DNA of 64,000 bases from Paenibacillus sp. SY21-1 (GCF_005222705.1 NZ_STGF01000029.1:1-64000), one strand, 5' to 3'. Positions 1-9,102 are shown, numbered from the stretch's first letter. The notes: generated by a model from the sequence alone, not told the origin. A program made the numbers and translations.

Positions 1-117
1 CAAGATGAGATTTCCCAGTATGTAAGACCCCTTGAAGACGACGAGGTTGATAGGTTCGGGGTGGAAGCACAGCAATGTGTGGAGCTGACGAATACTAATC
101 GGTCGAGGGCTTATCCT
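1..117 (+). rRNA. 23S rRNA, 3' end only
   Basis: The first ~117 bases match the conserved 3' end of bacterial 23S rRNA, including the stretch ending in ACTAATCGGTCGAGGGCTTA, close to the Bacillus terminus. The rest of the gene lies to the left of the window. The exact 3' end is approximate. No 5S rRNA follows before the tRNA cluster; 118-366 contains spacer sequence only. Confidence 0.9.
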
Positions 118-366
118 AAGAACCCCCACAAAGTGAAGCGAAGGCTTCGAGGCGTATGCCGGGTACTTTGCGGGGACCCCATAATAAAGCAACAAGGCTT
201 TCAGCAGCCTCACTTTCGTATCCAGTTTTCAGGGCGCAATCATAATTGTACAAGCTGTCGAGTACAGTGAATGCAATTTACTTGCGAAGACATCTGACGA
301 TGTTAATACCTGATCTTGCAAGCGACCCCGAGCGCTCGCAAGCGACAATTTTCGGGGATTAAGTGT

Positions 367-443
367 GGCGGTGTAGCTCAGCTGGCTAGAGCGTACGGTT
401 CATACCCGTGAGGTCGGGGGTTCGATCCCCTTCGCCGCTACCA
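367..443 (+). tRNA. tRNA-Met (CAT), elongator type
   Basis: A 77-nt cloverleaf with a seven-pair acceptor stem (G1-U72 wobble included) and encoded CCA. The anticodon loop reads CAT. It resembles the Bacillus elongator tRNA-Met and lacks the initiator-type mismatch at the top of the acceptor stem. First of six tandem tRNAs after the 23S gene. Confidence 0.95.
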
Positions 444-449
444 TACTTT

Positions 450-525
450 GGAGGATTAGCTCAGCTGGGAGAGCATCTGCCTTACAAGCAGAGGGTCGGC
501 GGTTCGATCCCGTCATCCTCCACCA
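450..525 (+). tRNA. tRNA-Val (TAC)
   Basis: A 76-nt cloverleaf with acceptor GGAGGAT paired to ATCCTCC, anticodon TAC and encoded CCA. It sits six bases after tRNA-Met in the same cluster. Confidence 0.96.
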
Positions 526-545
526 TGAAATTTTAACGGTTATCT

Positions 546-622
546 GGAGCTGTGGTGTAGAGGCCTAACATGCCTGCCTGTCACGCAGGAGACCGCGGGT
601 TCGAATCCCGTCAGCTCCGCCA
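546..622 (+). tRNA. tRNA-Asp (GTC)
   Basis: A 77-nt cloverleaf with acceptor GGAGCTG paired to CAGCTCC, discriminator G, encoded CCA and anticodon GTC in the loop of CCTGCCTGTCACGCAGG. Third tRNA of the cluster. Confidence 0.96.
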
Positions 623-641
623 TTTTTTCTCAAGCAAGCAA

Positions 642-717
<76 letters not shown>

Positions 718-752
718 TTTTTATTTCGCTTATGCGAAATGCTTAACAATGT

Positions 753-837
753 GGAGGGCTAGTGAAGTGGCTAAACACGGCAGACTGTAAATCTGCTCTC
801 TCTGAGTTCGGTGGTTCGAATCCATCGCCCTCCACCA
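753..837 (+). tRNA. tRNA-Tyr (GTA)
   Basis: An 85-nt class II tRNA with a long variable arm, anticodon GTA, acceptor GGAGGGC paired to GCCCTCC, and encoded CCA. Fifth tRNA of the cluster. Confidence 0.95.
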
Positions 838-847
838 CTTATGTTAA

Positions 848-923
848 GAGCCATTAGCTCAGCTGGTAGAGCACCTGACTTTTAATCAGGGTGTCGTAGG
901 TTCGAATCCTACATGGCTCACCA
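848..923 (+). tRNA. tRNA-Lys (TTT)
   Basis: A 76-nt cloverleaf with acceptor GAGCCAT paired to ATGGCTC, anticodon TTT and encoded CCA. Last tRNA of the cluster; a terminator follows 17 bases later. Confidence 0.96.
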
Positions 924-939
924 TTTGTATAAAAGTTAA

Positions 940-968
940 CCCAAGATTCTAGAATCTTGGGTTTTTTT
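940..968 (+). terminator. Rho-independent terminator of the rRNA/tRNA operon
   Basis: An 11-bp perfect inverted repeat, CCCAAGATTCT/AGAATCTTGGG, is followed by seven T. It ends the tRNA transcript and faces the convergent ssuE-like gene. Confidence 0.92.
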
Positions 969-973
969 GTGTT

Positions 974-1528
974 TTACAGCTTCGAGCGAAGTGCGACTTC
1001 TTGAATGATCTCGTCCACTACGGAGTCGAGACGTACTTGCAAATCTTCAACAATCTCGAAAATCGGCGCTTCATTCGGGGCTTGAGTTCGATTAACTTGG
1101 GAATCAACCGCGTATACGCTGCTTGTAAATACTTTTGCTCCCATGGAGGATAAAACAGGCTTAAGCGAATAATCGATAGACAAAAGATGCGCCATTGAAC
1201 CCCCGATAAACAAGGGAGCGACGACCTTGCCCAACAAAGCTTTTTGCGGCAACAAATCAAGGTAGGCCTTTAAGACGCCTGTGTAAGATGCTTTGTATAC
1301 CGGACTTGCAATTATAACAACGGTTGCTTGCTCGACAAGCGCATTGGCTTCCAAGATGGCGCTGCCGGCGAAATTGGCATACACCAAATCTTCAGGCGGG
1401 AGCGATACGACATTAATCAGATTTGCCTTTTGAACGTAAGCTTCAAGCTTGGTCTGGACGTACTGAACGATTCCGTTAAGGCGTGAAGAAGCATTGGGAC
1501 TGCCGGAAATAATAACAATATTGGACAT
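974..1528 (-). CDS. ssuE: NADPH-dependent FMN reductase, SsuE type
   Basis: A 184-residue flavodoxin-fold flavin reductase. The N-terminal phosphate-binding loop (SGSPNASSR, residues 8-16) and the SPVYKASYTGVLK segment near residue 95 are hallmarks of the SsuE branch, which reduces FMN with NAD(P)H to feed two-component alkanesulfonate monooxygenases. The RBS AAAAAGGAGAATCACT precedes the ATG. The gene stands alone, convergent with the tRNA operon, and no ssuD-type monooxygenase or sulfonate transporter is in the window. It could therefore serve another flavin-dependent enzyme. Family assignment is firm; the physiological partner is not known. Confidence 0.85.
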   Translation of the reverse strand: MSNIVIISGSPNASSRLNGIVQYVQTKLEAYVQKANLINVVSLPPEDLVYANFAGSAILEANALVEQATVVIIASPVYKASYTGVLKAYLDLLPQKALLGKVVAPLFIGGSMAHLLSIDYSLKPVLSSMGAKVFTSSVYAVDSQVNRTQAPNEAPIFEIVEDLQVRLDSVVDEIIQEVALRSKL

Positions 1529-1648
1529 AGTGATTCTCCTTTTTCGCTGGATAGATCCCTTAATCGTGATCGAAATGATTTACTTCTTGTATTTTAGCTG
1601 TATATGGGAACAATGTATACAGGTAGAAGGAAAAGAGGAGGCTCCATC

Positions 1649-2596
1649 ATGTTCTATATACTGGTTGCTCTTGTGAGCTTTCTTATGGTATATGCCATTG
1701 TTCCGCCCCTTCGCAAGGCTGCGCTCAATTTCGGCATGGTCGATCGGCCCAACCAACGCAAGGTACATAAAGAACCGATTCCCCTAATGGGGGGCATCGC
1801 TATTTATGTAGGCTGCATGGCTGCTATGCTTCTGTTTATGGGGACAACTCCGCTGACGGTCTCTATTGCTGCAGGGGGAAGCATGCTTGTCGCCGTCGGC
1901 TTATTGGATGACGCCGCGAAGTCCAGAGGCAAAGACTTTCCGGTATGGCCCCGAGTCATCATTTATTTGGCAGTCGCATCCGTACCCGTATGGCAGCATA
2001 TTCGGATTGCGGGGATTACCATTCCTTTTGACGTCGGCTATAGTAGCTTTCCCGGCTGGTTCTCGTGGCTCACGACAATGCTGTGGGTATTCGCTCTAAT
2101 CAATATGATTAACTTTATTGACGGCATTGATGGGCTTGCTGCAGGCGTGAGCATGCTCTCGGCCATCACAATGGTAATTATCTCCTTAATGAAGGGACAG
2201 ACGGAGTCAGCCGTGCTTGCTGTCATTGTGGCAGGTATATCGGCAGGATTTTTACTGCATAATTTCCATCCCGCGACTATTTTTATGGGTGATGCCGGAG
2301 CGACCTTTCTAGGATATACGCTGGCCGTAATAGCCGTTGACGGTACGTTTAAAAAGGTGACAGCCATTACGCTGCTTGTTCCGCTGCTAGCGCTTGGTCT
2401 CCCTATTCTGGATACAGTATATGTCATGCTGAGAAGGCTGCTGAGCGGAAAAGGTCTGCATCGGGCGGACAAGCTGCATACGCATCATGTTCTGATGAAA
2501 TGGGGACTCAGCCAGGTGCAAGCGGTGTCCTTCCTGTACATGATTTCAGCTTTATTCGCTTTGCTATCCATAATCTTACTGCTTGTGATCGGGTAA
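1649..2596 (+). CDS. tagO: Undecaprenyl-phosphate GlcNAc-1-phosphate transferase (TagO/WecA family)
   Basis: A 315-residue polytopic membrane enzyme of the MraY/WecA family, which transfers a sugar-1-phosphate from a UDP-sugar to undecaprenyl phosphate. In Gram-positives this starts wall teichoic acid or other secondary wall polymers. Visible motifs are DRPNQRKVHK (about residue 32), an LLDD aspartate pair, NFIDGIDGLAAG, the GDAG segment, and HTHH near residue 280, which places it with WecA/TagO rather than MraY. The ATG at 1649 is chosen because AGGAGG lies 8 bases upstream. No teichoic acid genes are adjacent. Confidence 0.9.
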   Translation: MFYILVALVSFLMVYAIVPPLRKAALNFGMVDRPNQRKVHKEPIPLMGGIAIYVGCMAAMLLFMGTTPLTVSIAAGGSMLVAVGLLDDAAKSRGKDFPVWPRVIIYLAVASVPVWQHIRIAGITIPFDVGYSSFPGWFSWLTTMLWVFALINMINFIDGIDGLAAGVSMLSAITMVIISLMKGQTESAVLAVIVAGISAGFLLHNFHPATIFMGDAGATFLGYTLAVIAVDGTFKKVTAITLLVPLLALGLPILDTVYVMLRRLLSGKGLHRADKLHTHHVLMKWGLSQVQAVSFLYMISALFALLSIILLLVIG

Positions 2597-2727
2597 GCTG
2601 AATAAGCGCTGCTCTTTATGGTACAATGTCCAAAAAAGCGTATCATGGAAAGGCAGCTATTGAATTGGCTGAATGACTGCCGCTGGCAGCATCCCCTGAC
2701 ACTCGCGCGAGAATGGAGAAGAGAAAC

Positions 2728-3840
2728 ATGAGCACGACAGATTGGTTGAAGCCATTGCAGCAGATTTTGAACTGTCCGGTGCATGTAATATCGAAGTCGA
2801 TATCGGAGTGGAGAACGGCAGCCGGGAACGAGGAGCCCGTTGCGGCGGGGCAGAGCGCGACATATGAGGGCAAGGTGTGGTTCGTTGCGGATATAAACGG
2901 AACGGGGCTTGAATTGCTGGAGGTAGAAAGCTCTGAGCTGAGCGATTCGGAGATCGATTTAATCAGTTTTTCCATCGTCGTAGCCAAAGGACACACGATC
3001 GCCAAGCAGCAGCCTGGCATGACGGATAATGAAAAAAACGCCTGGAAGCTCAGTGAATGGATTCAAAAGCAGCTGGAATCCGATGAACCGACCTACTCTC
3101 TGCCCGATCATCTTACGTCGGGAAGCCGGCTTTATAATGAAATGATTCCATTCCTGCTTGTAACCGACCCTGCACAAACGAAGCATTCGACTTATATAGA
3201 GCTTGAAAAGCTGCTTCGCTCATTTTTATCGGACGACGTTGTACTCATCCCGCTCAAGAGCCAGGAATGGCTCATATGGGGCTCAAATTCCTTGCTCCGC
3301 GACGACGACTCGGAATCGCTGGATGAGCAGCTGGAGGAGACGATGGAGGACAGCCTGGCCTCGATTTGCATTGGTCTGCATGAAATGCTGGCAAGCGAAT
3401 GGATTGGAGAATGTCATTTGGCGGTAGCACAGCCGATCGCACCTGCGAAAGGCATGGTGGAGACGACATTGCTGCTGCGCGAGACGATCAGTCTAGGCCG
3501 AAAATTTCATGTGGGTACGAACATCCATCTGCCTTGGAGCCTGCAATTGGAACGGCTGCTTAATGCGATTCCAGAAGCGCAGCGAGCCAAGTACCTGGAG
3601 CAATCGTTGAAACGTGCGGATCTGTTTGTAGAGTCCGAGATGCTCAGCACCATTGAGGCTTTTTTTGCGCTGGATTGCAATGTCAGTGAGACGGCGAAGA
3701 AATTATATATCCACCGCAATACCCTGCTGTACAGGCTGGACAAGCTCAAGCAGGAAACCGGATTGGATGTCAGACAGTTCCGCGATGCTGTCCTCGTTAA
3801 AATTATATTACTATTGTACAAAGTTACGAAAAGGAATTAG
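2728..3840 (+). CDS. PucR/CdaR-type transcriptional regulator
   Basis: A 370-residue protein whose C-terminal ~60 residues (NVSETAKKLYIHRNTLLYRL onward) form the helix-turn-helix of the PucR/CdaR family. The upstream ~300 residues have no motif I recognise and probably sense a ligand. The ATG at 2728 is favoured by a GGAGAAG box; an in-frame ATG 15 bases upstream is possible. The gene lies 90 bases before the msmX-type ATPase on the same strand, so regulation of sugar transport is a reasonable guess from position only. Members of the family regulate purine, sugar-diacid or sugar genes, so the inducer cannot be read from sequence. Confidence 0.8.
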   Translation: MSTTDWLKPLQQILNCPVHVISKSISEWRTAAGNEEPVAAGQSATYEGKVWFVADINGTGLELLEVESSELSDSEIDLISFSIVVAKGHTIAKQQPGMTDNEKNAWKLSEWIQKQLESDEPTYSLPDHLTSGSRLYNEMIPFLLVTDPAQTKHSTYIELEKLLRSFLSDDVVLIPLKSQEWLIWGSNSLLRDDDSESLDEQLEETMEDSLASICIGLHEMLASEWIGECHLAVAQPIAPAKGMVETTLLLRETISLGRKFHVGTNIHLPWSLQLERLLNAIPEAQRAKYLEQSLKRADLFVESEMLSTIEAFFALDCNVSETAKKLYIHRNTLLYRLDKLKQETGLDVRQFRDAVLVKIILLLYKVTKRN

Positions 3841-3930
3841 TTTTTTTGTAAAGTATGTGCATAGCCATAGACTCCTCTGTGGGATAAGATAAAGGCATAA
3901 CGAAATTTCATTTCTAGGGGGAAAATGATC

Positions 3931-5052
3931 ATGGCAGGCGTACGTTTAGAAGGCATTTACAAAAAATACCCGGGTTCCGACAAAGCATCGGTAACTGACG
4001 TTAACTTAGACATCAAGGACAAAGAGTTTCTCGTTTTGGTAGGTCCATCCGGCTGTGGTAAATCCACTACTCTTCGTATGATTGCAGGTCTGGAAGAAAT
4101 TTCGGAAGGCAAATTATTTATCGGCGACCGTCTTGTAAATGACGTTGCTCCTAAAGACCGCGACATCGCGATGGTATTCCAATCCTACGCGTTGTACCCG
4201 CACATGAACGTATACCAAAACATGGCCTTCGGCCTTAAACTTCGTAAATTCAAAAAAGCAGACATCGACAAACGTGTTCGTGAAGCTGCTAAAATTCTTG
4301 ATATCGAGCATTTGCTTGACCGTAAGCCTAAAGCGCTTTCCGGTGGTCAGCGTCAACGTGTCGCTTTGGGACGCGCCATCGTACGTGAGCCTCAAGTATT
4401 CTTGATGGATGAGCCGCTTTCCAACTTGGACGCGAAACTTCGTGGTCAAATGCGCGCGGAGATCAGCAAGCTGACAAAACGTCTTGAAACAACAACAATC
4501 TATGTAACGCATGACCAAATCGAAGCCATGACAATGGGCGACCGCATCGTTGTTATGAAAGACGGCTTTATTCAACAAACGGCTTCTCCGGAAGAGCTGT
4601 ACAACCACCCGGTAAACATTTTCGTTGCAGGCTTTATCGGCGCTCCTTCCATGAACTTCATTGCAGGTTCATTGTCCGATCAAGGCGGAATTGTTCGTTT
4701 CAAAACAACTGGCGTTGACGTTGTTGTTCCAGAAGGCAAAGCAGCTCTGCTTCGCTCCAAAGGCTACATCGGCAAAGAGGTTGTTATGGGTATTCGTCCA
4801 GAGGATCTTCACGAAGAGCCTGTATTCCTGGAAGCTTCTCCGCAAACGATCGTTAACGCTAACGTTGAGGTTGCAGAGAACCTTGGTCACGAAATGTACC
4901 TCTACCTGAACGGTATTGGCACTGAAACAGTTATTGCTCGTGTTGACGGCCGTTCCGGCGTTCGCGACGGCGTATCCGTGAAGCTTGCTCTGGACATGAA
5001 CAAAGTTCACTTGTTCGATAAAGCGACTGAGCTTAACATTTTTGAAAACTAA
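3931..5052 (+). CDS. msmX: Carbohydrate ABC transporter ATP-binding protein, MsmX/UgpC type
   Basis: A 373-residue ABC ATPase with Walker A GPSGCGKST (about residue 38), signature LSGGQRQR, Walker B VFLMDEP, switch His in YVTHDQ, and a C-terminal OB-type regulatory domain typical of the MalK/UgpC group. In Bacillus the orphan MsmX energises many sugar importers. No permease or binding protein gene is next to it, which fits such a shared ATPase. The ATG at 3931 is preferred because AGGGGG lies 9 bases upstream; the ATG at 3925 would be too close. Codon use is strikingly biased (GGC, GAA, CGT), as expected for a highly expressed gene. Confidence 0.92.
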   Translation: MAGVRLEGIYKKYPGSDKASVTDVNLDIKDKEFLVLVGPSGCGKSTTLRMIAGLEEISEGKLFIGDRLVNDVAPKDRDIAMVFQSYALYPHMNVYQNMAFGLKLRKFKKADIDKRVREAAKILDIEHLLDRKPKALSGGQRQRVALGRAIVREPQVFLMDEPLSNLDAKLRGQMRAEISKLTKRLETTTIYVTHDQIEAMTMGDRIVVMKDGFIQQTASPEELYNHPVNIFVAGFIGAPSMNFIAGSLSDQGGIVRFKTTGVDVVVPEGKAALLRSKGYIGKEVVMGIRPEDLHEEPVFLEASPQTIVNANVEVAENLGHEMYLYLNGIGTETVIARVDGRSGVRDGVSVKLALDMNKVHLFDKATELNIFEN

Positions 5053-5064
5053 TACGATTTAACG

Positions 5065-5101
5065 AAAGAGCTTCCGGTACGATCCGGAGGCTCTTTTTTT
5101 T
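5065..5101 (+). terminator. Rho-independent terminator after msmX
   Basis: The stem AAGAGCTTCCGG/CCGGAGGCTCTT with a 6-base loop is followed by a run of eight or more T. Confidence 0.9.
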
Positions 5102-5217
5102 GCGCGGAGAAAACCGTAATTGCCGTTCAGCCGTCTAATCATAAAGGGAAAGGCAAAGCCCGTATGTGAGGAGGTAGAGGGTGTAAGTGAAAAAGCGGGG
5201 AGGATACAAACAGAAGA

Positions 5218-5613
5218 ATGACGACTCGGAGTGGTTATTCAAGCTCGATGAAGTACACGGATACGGGCGAAGTCATTTCTTCGCCAAGCGACAAGCTTGC
5301 GTTGGAACGAGTGTTCCCTAGAGATGATATGCTGGTGCTGAGTGTTATAGCCGATGGCTTAGACGAGTACGAGGCGTATAATGGCTATTCAATATTAGAT
5401 GATAATAAAATGGTTAAGGATGCTTCGGGAGCAAGCTTTAAGTTGTTTAGCAATCATGGTGTAGCGATACAAACAAGCTCAAGCAATAGGGAAGGGGCTT
5501 TGATGCGAAATTATTATGAAATTCCCGATCAAAAATATGTGCAGCCATTAACGTTTCAACTACGGGAGTATCCGGGTTATGAGTTAAAGCCGATTGAAGT
5601 TGTTATTAAATAA
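5218..5613 (+). CDS. Hypothetical protein, possibly the C-terminal remnant of a DUF4179-like protein
   Basis: A 131-residue frame without signal peptide or membrane segment, predicted to be beta-rich. Its end (PLTFQLREYPGY then a short strand) recalls the C-terminal domain of DUF4179/anti-sigma-like secreted proteins, but it has none of their N-terminal half. Upstream, in-frame stops begin at 5188, and the best RBS (GGGGAGG) is about 14 bases from the ATG, farther than ideal. The preceding 110 bases contain only the msmX terminator and no recognisable promoter. I read it as a truncated gene or a small orphan; the family link is weak. Confidence 0.4.
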   Translation: MTTRSGYSSSMKYTDTGEVISSPSDKLALERVFPRDDMLVLSVIADGLDEYEAYNGYSILDDNKMVKDASGASFKLFSNHGVAIQTSSSNREGALMRNYYEIPDQKYVQPLTFQLREYPGYELKPIEVVIK

Positions 5614-5717
5614 TTGTTGTTTGGAGAATGATGAAAATGCCCCCACTGAGCCTTATTACGCTTGGCGGGGGTATTTGCGTTACCTTTTTTCGTGTCGAAA
5701 ATGCAAGAAGAGGAAGC

Positions 5718-5816
5718 ATGATGCTCCAAGACGAGCAAACGGGCGCTTTGATGATGGCGGTCCTTATCGTTTCAAGTATTTGCATATGCCTCATGCAACT
5801 CTGCTTTGCCGAGTAA
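5718..5816 (+). CDS. Possible 32-residue membrane peptide
   Basis: A short frame begins ATG-ATG just after AAGAGGAAGC, a usable RBS, and ends 79 bases before hprK. Its middle (MMAVLIVSSICICLMQLC) would span a membrane once. No homologue is recognised. The rest of 5614-5895 shows only a G-run/C-run hairpin (5639-5672) without a clean T tract. It may be noncoding. Confidence 0.3.
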   Translation: MMLQDEQTGALMMAVLIVSSICICLMQLCFAE

Positions 5817-5895
5817 CCGTCAGTCTGTTATGATGAAGACATTGGGAAAAAATAAACTTACATAATGAGCATTTGCGATAAGAGGGAGGCCTACG

Positions 5896-6834
5896 ATGCC
5901 GAAGAAAGTGAAGGTGTCCGAGCTTGTAAGGCAATTTCAGCTAGAAATTATTGCCGGCGAGGATGGACTAAAGCGAGCGATTACCGTAGACGATTTGTAT
6001 CGGCCCGGTTTGGAAATGGCCGGATACTTTCATTATCATCCGAGCGAGCGGATTCAACTGCTTGGACGCACCGAAATATCGTTCCTGAACATGCTGGCAA
6101 GCGAGGAGCGGCAAGAGCGCATGGAGCGGCTGTGCAACGAGGACACGCCCTGCATTATTTTAACGAGAGGTCTTGAAGCGCCGCAGGAGCTCATTGACCA
6201 GTCGAACGCAACGAATGTTCCCGTGCTCCGCAGTCAGGTGGCGACCACGATTCTATCGAGCCGGATTACCGATTTCCTGGAGCACAAGCTTGCCCCTACA
6301 GCCACGATTCACGGCGTATTGGTCGATGTATACGGGGTGGGCATGCTCATTACGGGGGGAAGCGGCATCGGGAAAAGCGAGACGGCGCTGGAGCTGGTTA
6401 AACGCGGGCATCGACTGGTGGCGGACGATGCGGTTGAGCTTCGTCAGACGTCGGATGGACAGCTGCACGGCAGCGCGCCGGAGCTTATCCGCCATTTGCT
6501 CGAGATTCGCGGTCTCGGTATCATTAACGTGATGACGTTGTTCGGAGCGGGAGCGGTGAGAACGTCGAAACGAATCGGGCTTGTCATCAAGCTGGAAAAC
6601 TGGCAGCAGGACAAGCAGTATGATCGTCTGGGGCTGGATGAGGAAACGACGCGGATAATCGATACGGATGTGCCGCTTGTTACAGTGCCGGTGCGACCGG
6701 GCCGAAATCTTGCGGTTATCATTGAAGTGGGCGCCATGAACTTCCGACTGAAGCGTATGGGCTACAATGCCGCCTTGCAGTTCACCAACAAGCTGACCGA
6801 GACGATTGCCGACGATATGGACGATTATGATTGA
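5896..6834 (+). CDS. hprK: HPr kinase/phosphorylase
   Basis: A 312-residue bifunctional enzyme that phosphorylates and dephosphorylates Ser46 of HPr and Crh, the central switch of CcpA-dependent carbon catabolite repression in Bacillota. It has an N-terminal domain (to about 130), catalytic His139 in IHGVLVDVYG, the P-loop GGSGIGKS at 154-161, an acidic pair in VADDAVEL, and the HprK signature around EIRGLGIINV. AGAGGGAGG precedes the ATG. It heads hprK-lgt-ppaX-yvoF, the same order as in B. subtilis. Its likely substrate, the HPr/Crh-like protein at 24730, is encoded in the same window. Confidence 0.96.
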   Translation: MPKKVKVSELVRQFQLEIIAGEDGLKRAITVDDLYRPGLEMAGYFHYHPSERIQLLGRTEISFLNMLASEERQERMERLCNEDTPCIILTRGLEAPQELIDQSNATNVPVLRSQVATTILSSRITDFLEHKLAPTATIHGVLVDVYGVGMLITGGSGIGKSETALELVKRGHRLVADDAVELRQTSDGQLHGSAPELIRHLLEIRGLGIINVMTLFGAGAVRTSKRIGLVIKLENWQQDKQYDRLGLDEETTRIIDTDVPLVTVPVRPGRNLAVIIEVGAMNFRLKRMGYNAALQFTNKLTETIADDMDDYD

Positions 6835-6854
6835 TTCCAAAGGAGCTGCAAAAT

Positions 6855-7886
6855 ATGACCACTCTTTCTCTTAATTCCATCGCTTTCAAGCTTGGCTCGC
6901 TTGAGGTGCACTGGTACGGCATCATCCTGGGCCTGGCGGCGCTTGCCGGGCTGCTGCTTGCTGTGCAGGAGGGCAAACGCTTCGGCATTAAGCCGGATTT
7001 TTTTATGGACCTTTTGCTGCTGGGCGTGCCTTCCGCCATTATCGGGGCAAGGATCTATTATGTGGCATTCAAATGGGATGACTACAAAAACAATCTGGTA
7101 AACGTGTTTAAAATATGGGAGGGCGGCATCGCGATTTATGGCGCTCTCATCGGCGCGTTTATTTGCGGCTTTTTCTATTTCCGCTACAAGGGCTATAATT
7201 TCTGGCGGATCGTAGACATTTGTGTGCCGTCGCTGCTTGTTGGCCAAATGATCGGTCGATGGGGCAATTTTATGAATCAGGAAGCTTACGGCGCTCCGGT
7301 TAGCGAGGACTTCCTGCGGAATACGCTTCATATCCCTTCATTTATCGTCAACAACATGTTTATCGTCGATTCCGCGATCCCCGAGGGCGCGTTCCGCCAT
7401 CCGGCATTTCTGTACGAATCGTTGTGGAGTCTGGTCGGATTAGCGGTATTGTTTGTGCTTCGCCGTCAACGCTTCCTTCGCGCAGGCGAGCTTATGGCTT
7501 CCTATTTCATCTGGTATTCCGTCGGGCGGTTTTTCATTGAAGCATTGCGTATCGACAGCCTGGCCTTTATCGGACCGAAATGGCTGGCGAGCTTTATCAA
7601 TGCTTTGTGGACGCCTATGGAGGTTGTGTTCCAGAGAGGCTATCTCGATCCGGCCTACGGCAATATTCGCACCTCGCAGCTGCTTGCGCTGCTGCTAATT
7701 ATCGGGTCCATCGTGTTTATTGTAATTAGACGGCAAGCCGGACTGGCAAAAGACCGCTACAGCGATCCGATTGTATCCAGTAAGCCTGAGCGCAACGATG
7801 GACAAAATGGCGCGGCACCGATCATTAAGGAAACGGCCAATGTGATCGAGACTCAAGTGACAAGAGATGACAAGAAAAAGGAATAG
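6855..7886 (+). CDS. lgt: Prolipoprotein diacylglyceryl transferase
   Basis: A 343-residue polytopic membrane enzyme that attaches diacylglycerol from phosphatidylglycerol to the lipobox cysteine of prolipoproteins. The conserved GRWGNFMNQEAYG signature, HPAFLYES and the VGRFFIEALR segment are present. The C-terminal ~40 residues form a charged cytoplasmic tail that is longer than in E. coli. The ATG at 6855 is selected because AAAGGAG is 11 bases upstream; the earlier ATG overlapping hprK lacks an RBS. It would act on the solute-binding lipoprotein at 33993, among others. Confidence 0.95.
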   Translation: MTTLSLNSIAFKLGSLEVHWYGIILGLAALAGLLLAVQEGKRFGIKPDFFMDLLLLGVPSAIIGARIYYVAFKWDDYKNNLVNVFKIWEGGIAIYGALIGAFICGFFYFRYKGYNFWRIVDICVPSLLVGQMIGRWGNFMNQEAYGAPVSEDFLRNTLHIPSFIVNNMFIVDSAIPEGAFRHPAFLYESLWSLVGLAVLFVLRRQRFLRAGELMASYFIWYSVGRFFIEALRIDSLAFIGPKWLASFINALWTPMEVVFQRGYLDPAYGNIRTSQLLALLLIIGSIVFIVIRRQAGLAKDRYSDPIVSSKPERNDGQNGAAPIIKETANVIETQVTRDDKKKE

Positions 7887-7928
7887 AAGCTGAAATACGA
7901 CAGAAAGAGCTTTACAGGAGGGAAATAC

Positions 7929-8594
7929 ATGACGAGCCCGATCAAAACGATGCTGTTCGATCTTGACGGCACGATAATCGACACCAATGAGCTTATTATT
8001 CGCTCGTTTATTGAAGCGCTTAGCGGTTATGTGCCGGAGGATTTCGGCAGAGAGCATATCATTCCCAGCATGGGCAATCCGCTAACGGATCAGATGAAGC
8101 TGTTCTCCGGACTGGAGGATGTGAGCGAACTGGTTGCCGCTTACCGTGAAGTCAACCTGAGACTGCATGACGAATACGTAAAGCCGTTCGAGCATGTTGT
8201 AGAGGTGATCGCCAAGCTGCATGAGCAAGGCATTCAAATTGGCGTCGTGACGACGAAGATGCGGCTGACGACGGAGCGGGGGCTTCGATATGTTGGGCTT
8301 GCCGATTATGTCGATGCTGTCGTTACCATTGACGATGTCACGAATCCGAAGCCTCATGCCGAGCCGGTTAACCAAGCGGTCAGCCTGCTGGGAGCCGATC
8401 CGGCCTCTACGGTGATGGTTGGCGACAGTGTCGTAGACATTCAATCAGCCATTGCGGCCGGCGTCATGTCGGTAGGCGTTGCCTGGTCCCTGAAGGGGGA
8501 GCATGTCTTAAAGGCGGCCGGCGCCCATCATATCATCTATGATATGCGCGATCTATATTCATTCGTCGGACTGGAGCGGGAGACGCTTGCGTAA
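7929..8594 (+). CDS. ppaX: Pyrophosphatase PpaX (HAD family)
   Basis: A 221-residue HAD-superfamily hydrolase with the nucleophile motif DLDGT at residues 11-15, VVTTK as motif II, KPHAEP as motif III and GDSVVD as motif IV. In B. subtilis PpaX hydrolyses the pyrophosphate produced by HPr-Ser-P phosphorolysis by HprK. The conserved location two genes after hprK supports that role. CAGGAGG precedes the ATG. Confidence 0.92.
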   Translation: MTSPIKTMLFDLDGTIIDTNELIIRSFIEALSGYVPEDFGREHIIPSMGNPLTDQMKLFSGLEDVSELVAAYREVNLRLHDEYVKPFEHVVEVIAKLHEQGIQIGVVTTKMRLTTERGLRYVGLADYVDAVVTIDDVTNPKPHAEPVNQAVSLLGADPASTVMVGDSVVDIQSAIAAGVMSVGVAWSLKGEHVLKAAGAHHIIYDMRDLYSFVGLERETLA

Positions 8595-9102
8595 GGTCGA
8601 ACGATACCCGGTCACTGGCCCGAATGCGCTTTGGCAGGTATATTCAACCGTGAGTCGCTTTAAATCGGTGCGAAATTTCATTTTTATCCAGCTTGCGCGG
8701 TATTGTCCGGTATTACCGGTTAAAAACTGGATATACCGTCGCGTTCTCGGCATGCAGGTAGGGGAGCATACGGCATTTGCGCTGATGGTGATGGTTGACG
8801 TGTTTTTCCCCGAGCGAATAAAGGTGGGAGACAATTCGATTATCGGCTACAATACGACGATACTCGCCCATGAGTATCTCATCAACGAATATCGTCTGGG
8901 AGACGTGATCATTGGCTCCCATGTGATGATTGGCGCCAATACGACCATTTTGCCCGGTGTAACAATCGGCGATCATGCGGTGGTGGCTGCAGGCTCGCTA
9001 GTCCACAAGGACGTTCCCGCTTATGCGTTCGTTGGAGGAAATCCGATGAGGGAGATCCAGCGTAGCCTGCATAGTGAACCCGAGCAGACATTCAAGCATT
9101 AA
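8587..9102 (+). CDS. yvoF: YvoF-like left-handed beta-helix acyltransferase
   Basis: A 171-residue hexapeptide-repeat (LbH) protein of the CysE/LacA/NodL superfamily. Repeats run from about residue 60 (VGEHTAF, VGDNSIIGYNTTI) through IGSHVMIGANTTILPGVTIGDHAVVAAGS to GGNPMREI. The TTG start at 8587 gives the N-terminus MRKVERYPVTG, closely matching the B. subtilis YvoF start, and has GGAG about 9 bases upstream. It overlaps the ppaX stop by 8 bases, which implies translational coupling. The acyl acceptor is unknown. Confidence 0.87.
   Translation: MRKVERYPVTGPNALWQVYSTVSRFKSVRNFIFIQLARYCPVLPVKNWIYRRVLGMQVGEHTAFALMVMVDVFFPERIKVGDNSIIGYNTTILAHEYLINEYRLGDVIIGSHVMIGANTTILPGVTIGDHAVVAAGSLVHKDVPAYAFVGGNPMREIQRSLHSEPEQTFKH

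Noticed and set aside
61..270. 69-codon frame in the first 300 bases
   Set aside because: It covers the 23S rRNA 3' end and spacer and has no RBS; not a gene.
301..360. Direct repeat GCAAGCGAC twice near 335-352 as a CRISPR-like or att repeat
   Set aside because: Only two 9-base copies in an rRNA-tRNA spacer; more likely part of rRNA processing structure.
5639..5672. C-run/G-run inverted repeat as a terminator
   Set aside because: Only five outer pairs are solid, the inner part is mismatched, and no T run follows directly.
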